Source of the DNA: Acidimicrobiaceae bacterium
GTDB lineage: Bacteria > Actinomycetota > Acidimicrobiia > Acidimicrobiales > MedAcidi-G1
Reading direction: 5' to 3'
Length of the DNA: 6,321 bases
Assembly: GCA_003541675.1 (NCBI GenBank)
Contig: DPMC01000072.1
Span: 8,155-14,475 of the forward strand
In this document: in pieces, positions 5,953 through 6,321 of the stretch
Numbering within the stretch: the first letter of the stretch is position 1
Layout of the letters: each line of letters begins with the position of its first letter
Position numbers and translations under genes: made by a program
Notes under the pieces: model-generated
Told to the model about the DNA's origin: nothing
Seen by the model: the letters and a program-made list of their open reading frames with translations, nothing else
Database searches by the model: none

Positions 5953-6321
5953 TCAGGCCCGGCTGAGGTACTCGCCCGAACGGGTATCGACTTTGACGCG
6001 CTCACCGTTTTCGATGAACAACGGCACCTGAACGGTCAGCCCGGTCTCCAGGGTCGCCGGCTTACGGGCTCCGGACACCCGGTCGCCCTGAAGGCCAGGT
6101 TCGGTCTCGGTGATGTCCAGGTCGACCGATGCCGGGAGTTCCACACCGATGACCTCCTCGCCGAACAGCAGGATGATTGCCGTGGCCTGCTCCACGATGT
6201 AGTTCGACGCGTCACCGAGGGTCGACGGTGCGACCTGCATCTGGTCGTAGGTCTGGTCGTCCATGAAGACATAGTCGGCGCCATCTCGGTACAGGAACTG
6301 CATCGACCGCTTGTCGATCAT
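5953..6321 (-). CDS. efp: Elongation factor P, C-terminal part (cut by window edge)
   Basis: EF-P enters the ribosomal E site and relieves stalling at polyproline stretches. The frame is open to position 6321 and 122 residues are visible; the full protein is about 187 residues. The ATG at the very edge is an internal Met: MIDKRSMQFLYRDGADYVFMD aligns with the middle of the protein, so domain I (with the tip residue that is modified or contacts the P-site tRNA) lies outside the window. Visible are domain II (FLYRDGADYVFMDDQTYDQMQV) and domain III ending KPATLETGLTVQVPLF and VKVDTRSGEYLSRA, the conserved EF-P C-terminus. It is the first gene of the cluster seen here and is followed by nusB after 41 nt. 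Confidence 0.97.
   Translation of the reverse strand: MIDKRSMQFLYRDGADYVFMDDQTYDQMQVAPSTLGDASNYIVEQATAIILLFGEEVIGVELPASVDLDITETEPGLQGDRVSGARKPATLETGLTVQVPLFIENGERVKVDTRSGEYLSRA

Overview
The window holds a high-G+C bacterial gene cluster read entirely from the minus strand. In order of transcription (high to low coordinates) it is: efp (5' end outside the window), nusB, a GNAT-family acetyltransferase, pyrR, pyrB, pyrC, carA and carB (3' end outside the window). The efp-nusB-pyrR-pyrB-pyrC-carA-carB order is the one familiar from Actinobacteria. The protein composition (hardly any lysine, many Arg/Asp/Val/Ala, GTG and TTG starts) fits a high-G+C actinobacterium, perhaps an uncultured Acidimicrobiia-type lineage. 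That placement is an inference from memory of the families, not from a search.

Layout: 5953-6321 is the C-terminal two thirds of elongation factor P. 5456-5911 is NusB. 4804-5442 is a RimJ/RimL-like N-acetyltransferase. 4724-4803 is a short regulatory leader. 4158-4733 is PyrR, and pyrB, pyrC, carA and carB follow it with 1-4 nt overlaps (GTGA, ATGA, TTGA, TGATG), so the pyrimidine genes form one tightly translation-coupled operon. No stretch longer than 100 bases lacks a gene, and no RNA gene, mobile element or CRISPR array was seen.

How the genes work together: CarA and CarB make carbamoyl phosphate, PyrB joins it to aspartate, and PyrC closes the ring to dihydroorotate. PyrR senses UMP/UTP and controls the operon through its mRNA. 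The leader carries a PyrR-binding loop that matches the known RNA consensus closely, with base-paired substitutions at the two mismatched positions. A Shine-Dalgarno sequence follows directly. Then comes a perfect 8-bp hairpin with a U-run, that is, an intrinsic terminator, lying inside the 5' end of the pyrR reading frame. This arrangement suggests that PyrR blocks translation of its own start and so exposes a terminator that ribosomes would otherwise disrupt.

The second notable point is carB. The 696 bases present encode a protein that looks alphaproteobacterial (Rhodobacterales-like), with a 13-residue insertion relative to E. coli and 4.7% lysine, against about 0.7% in all other proteins of the window. 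The switch happens at or just inside the carA/carB overlap. It is either a horizontal replacement of carB or a chimeric assembly join, and the window alone cannot decide between them.
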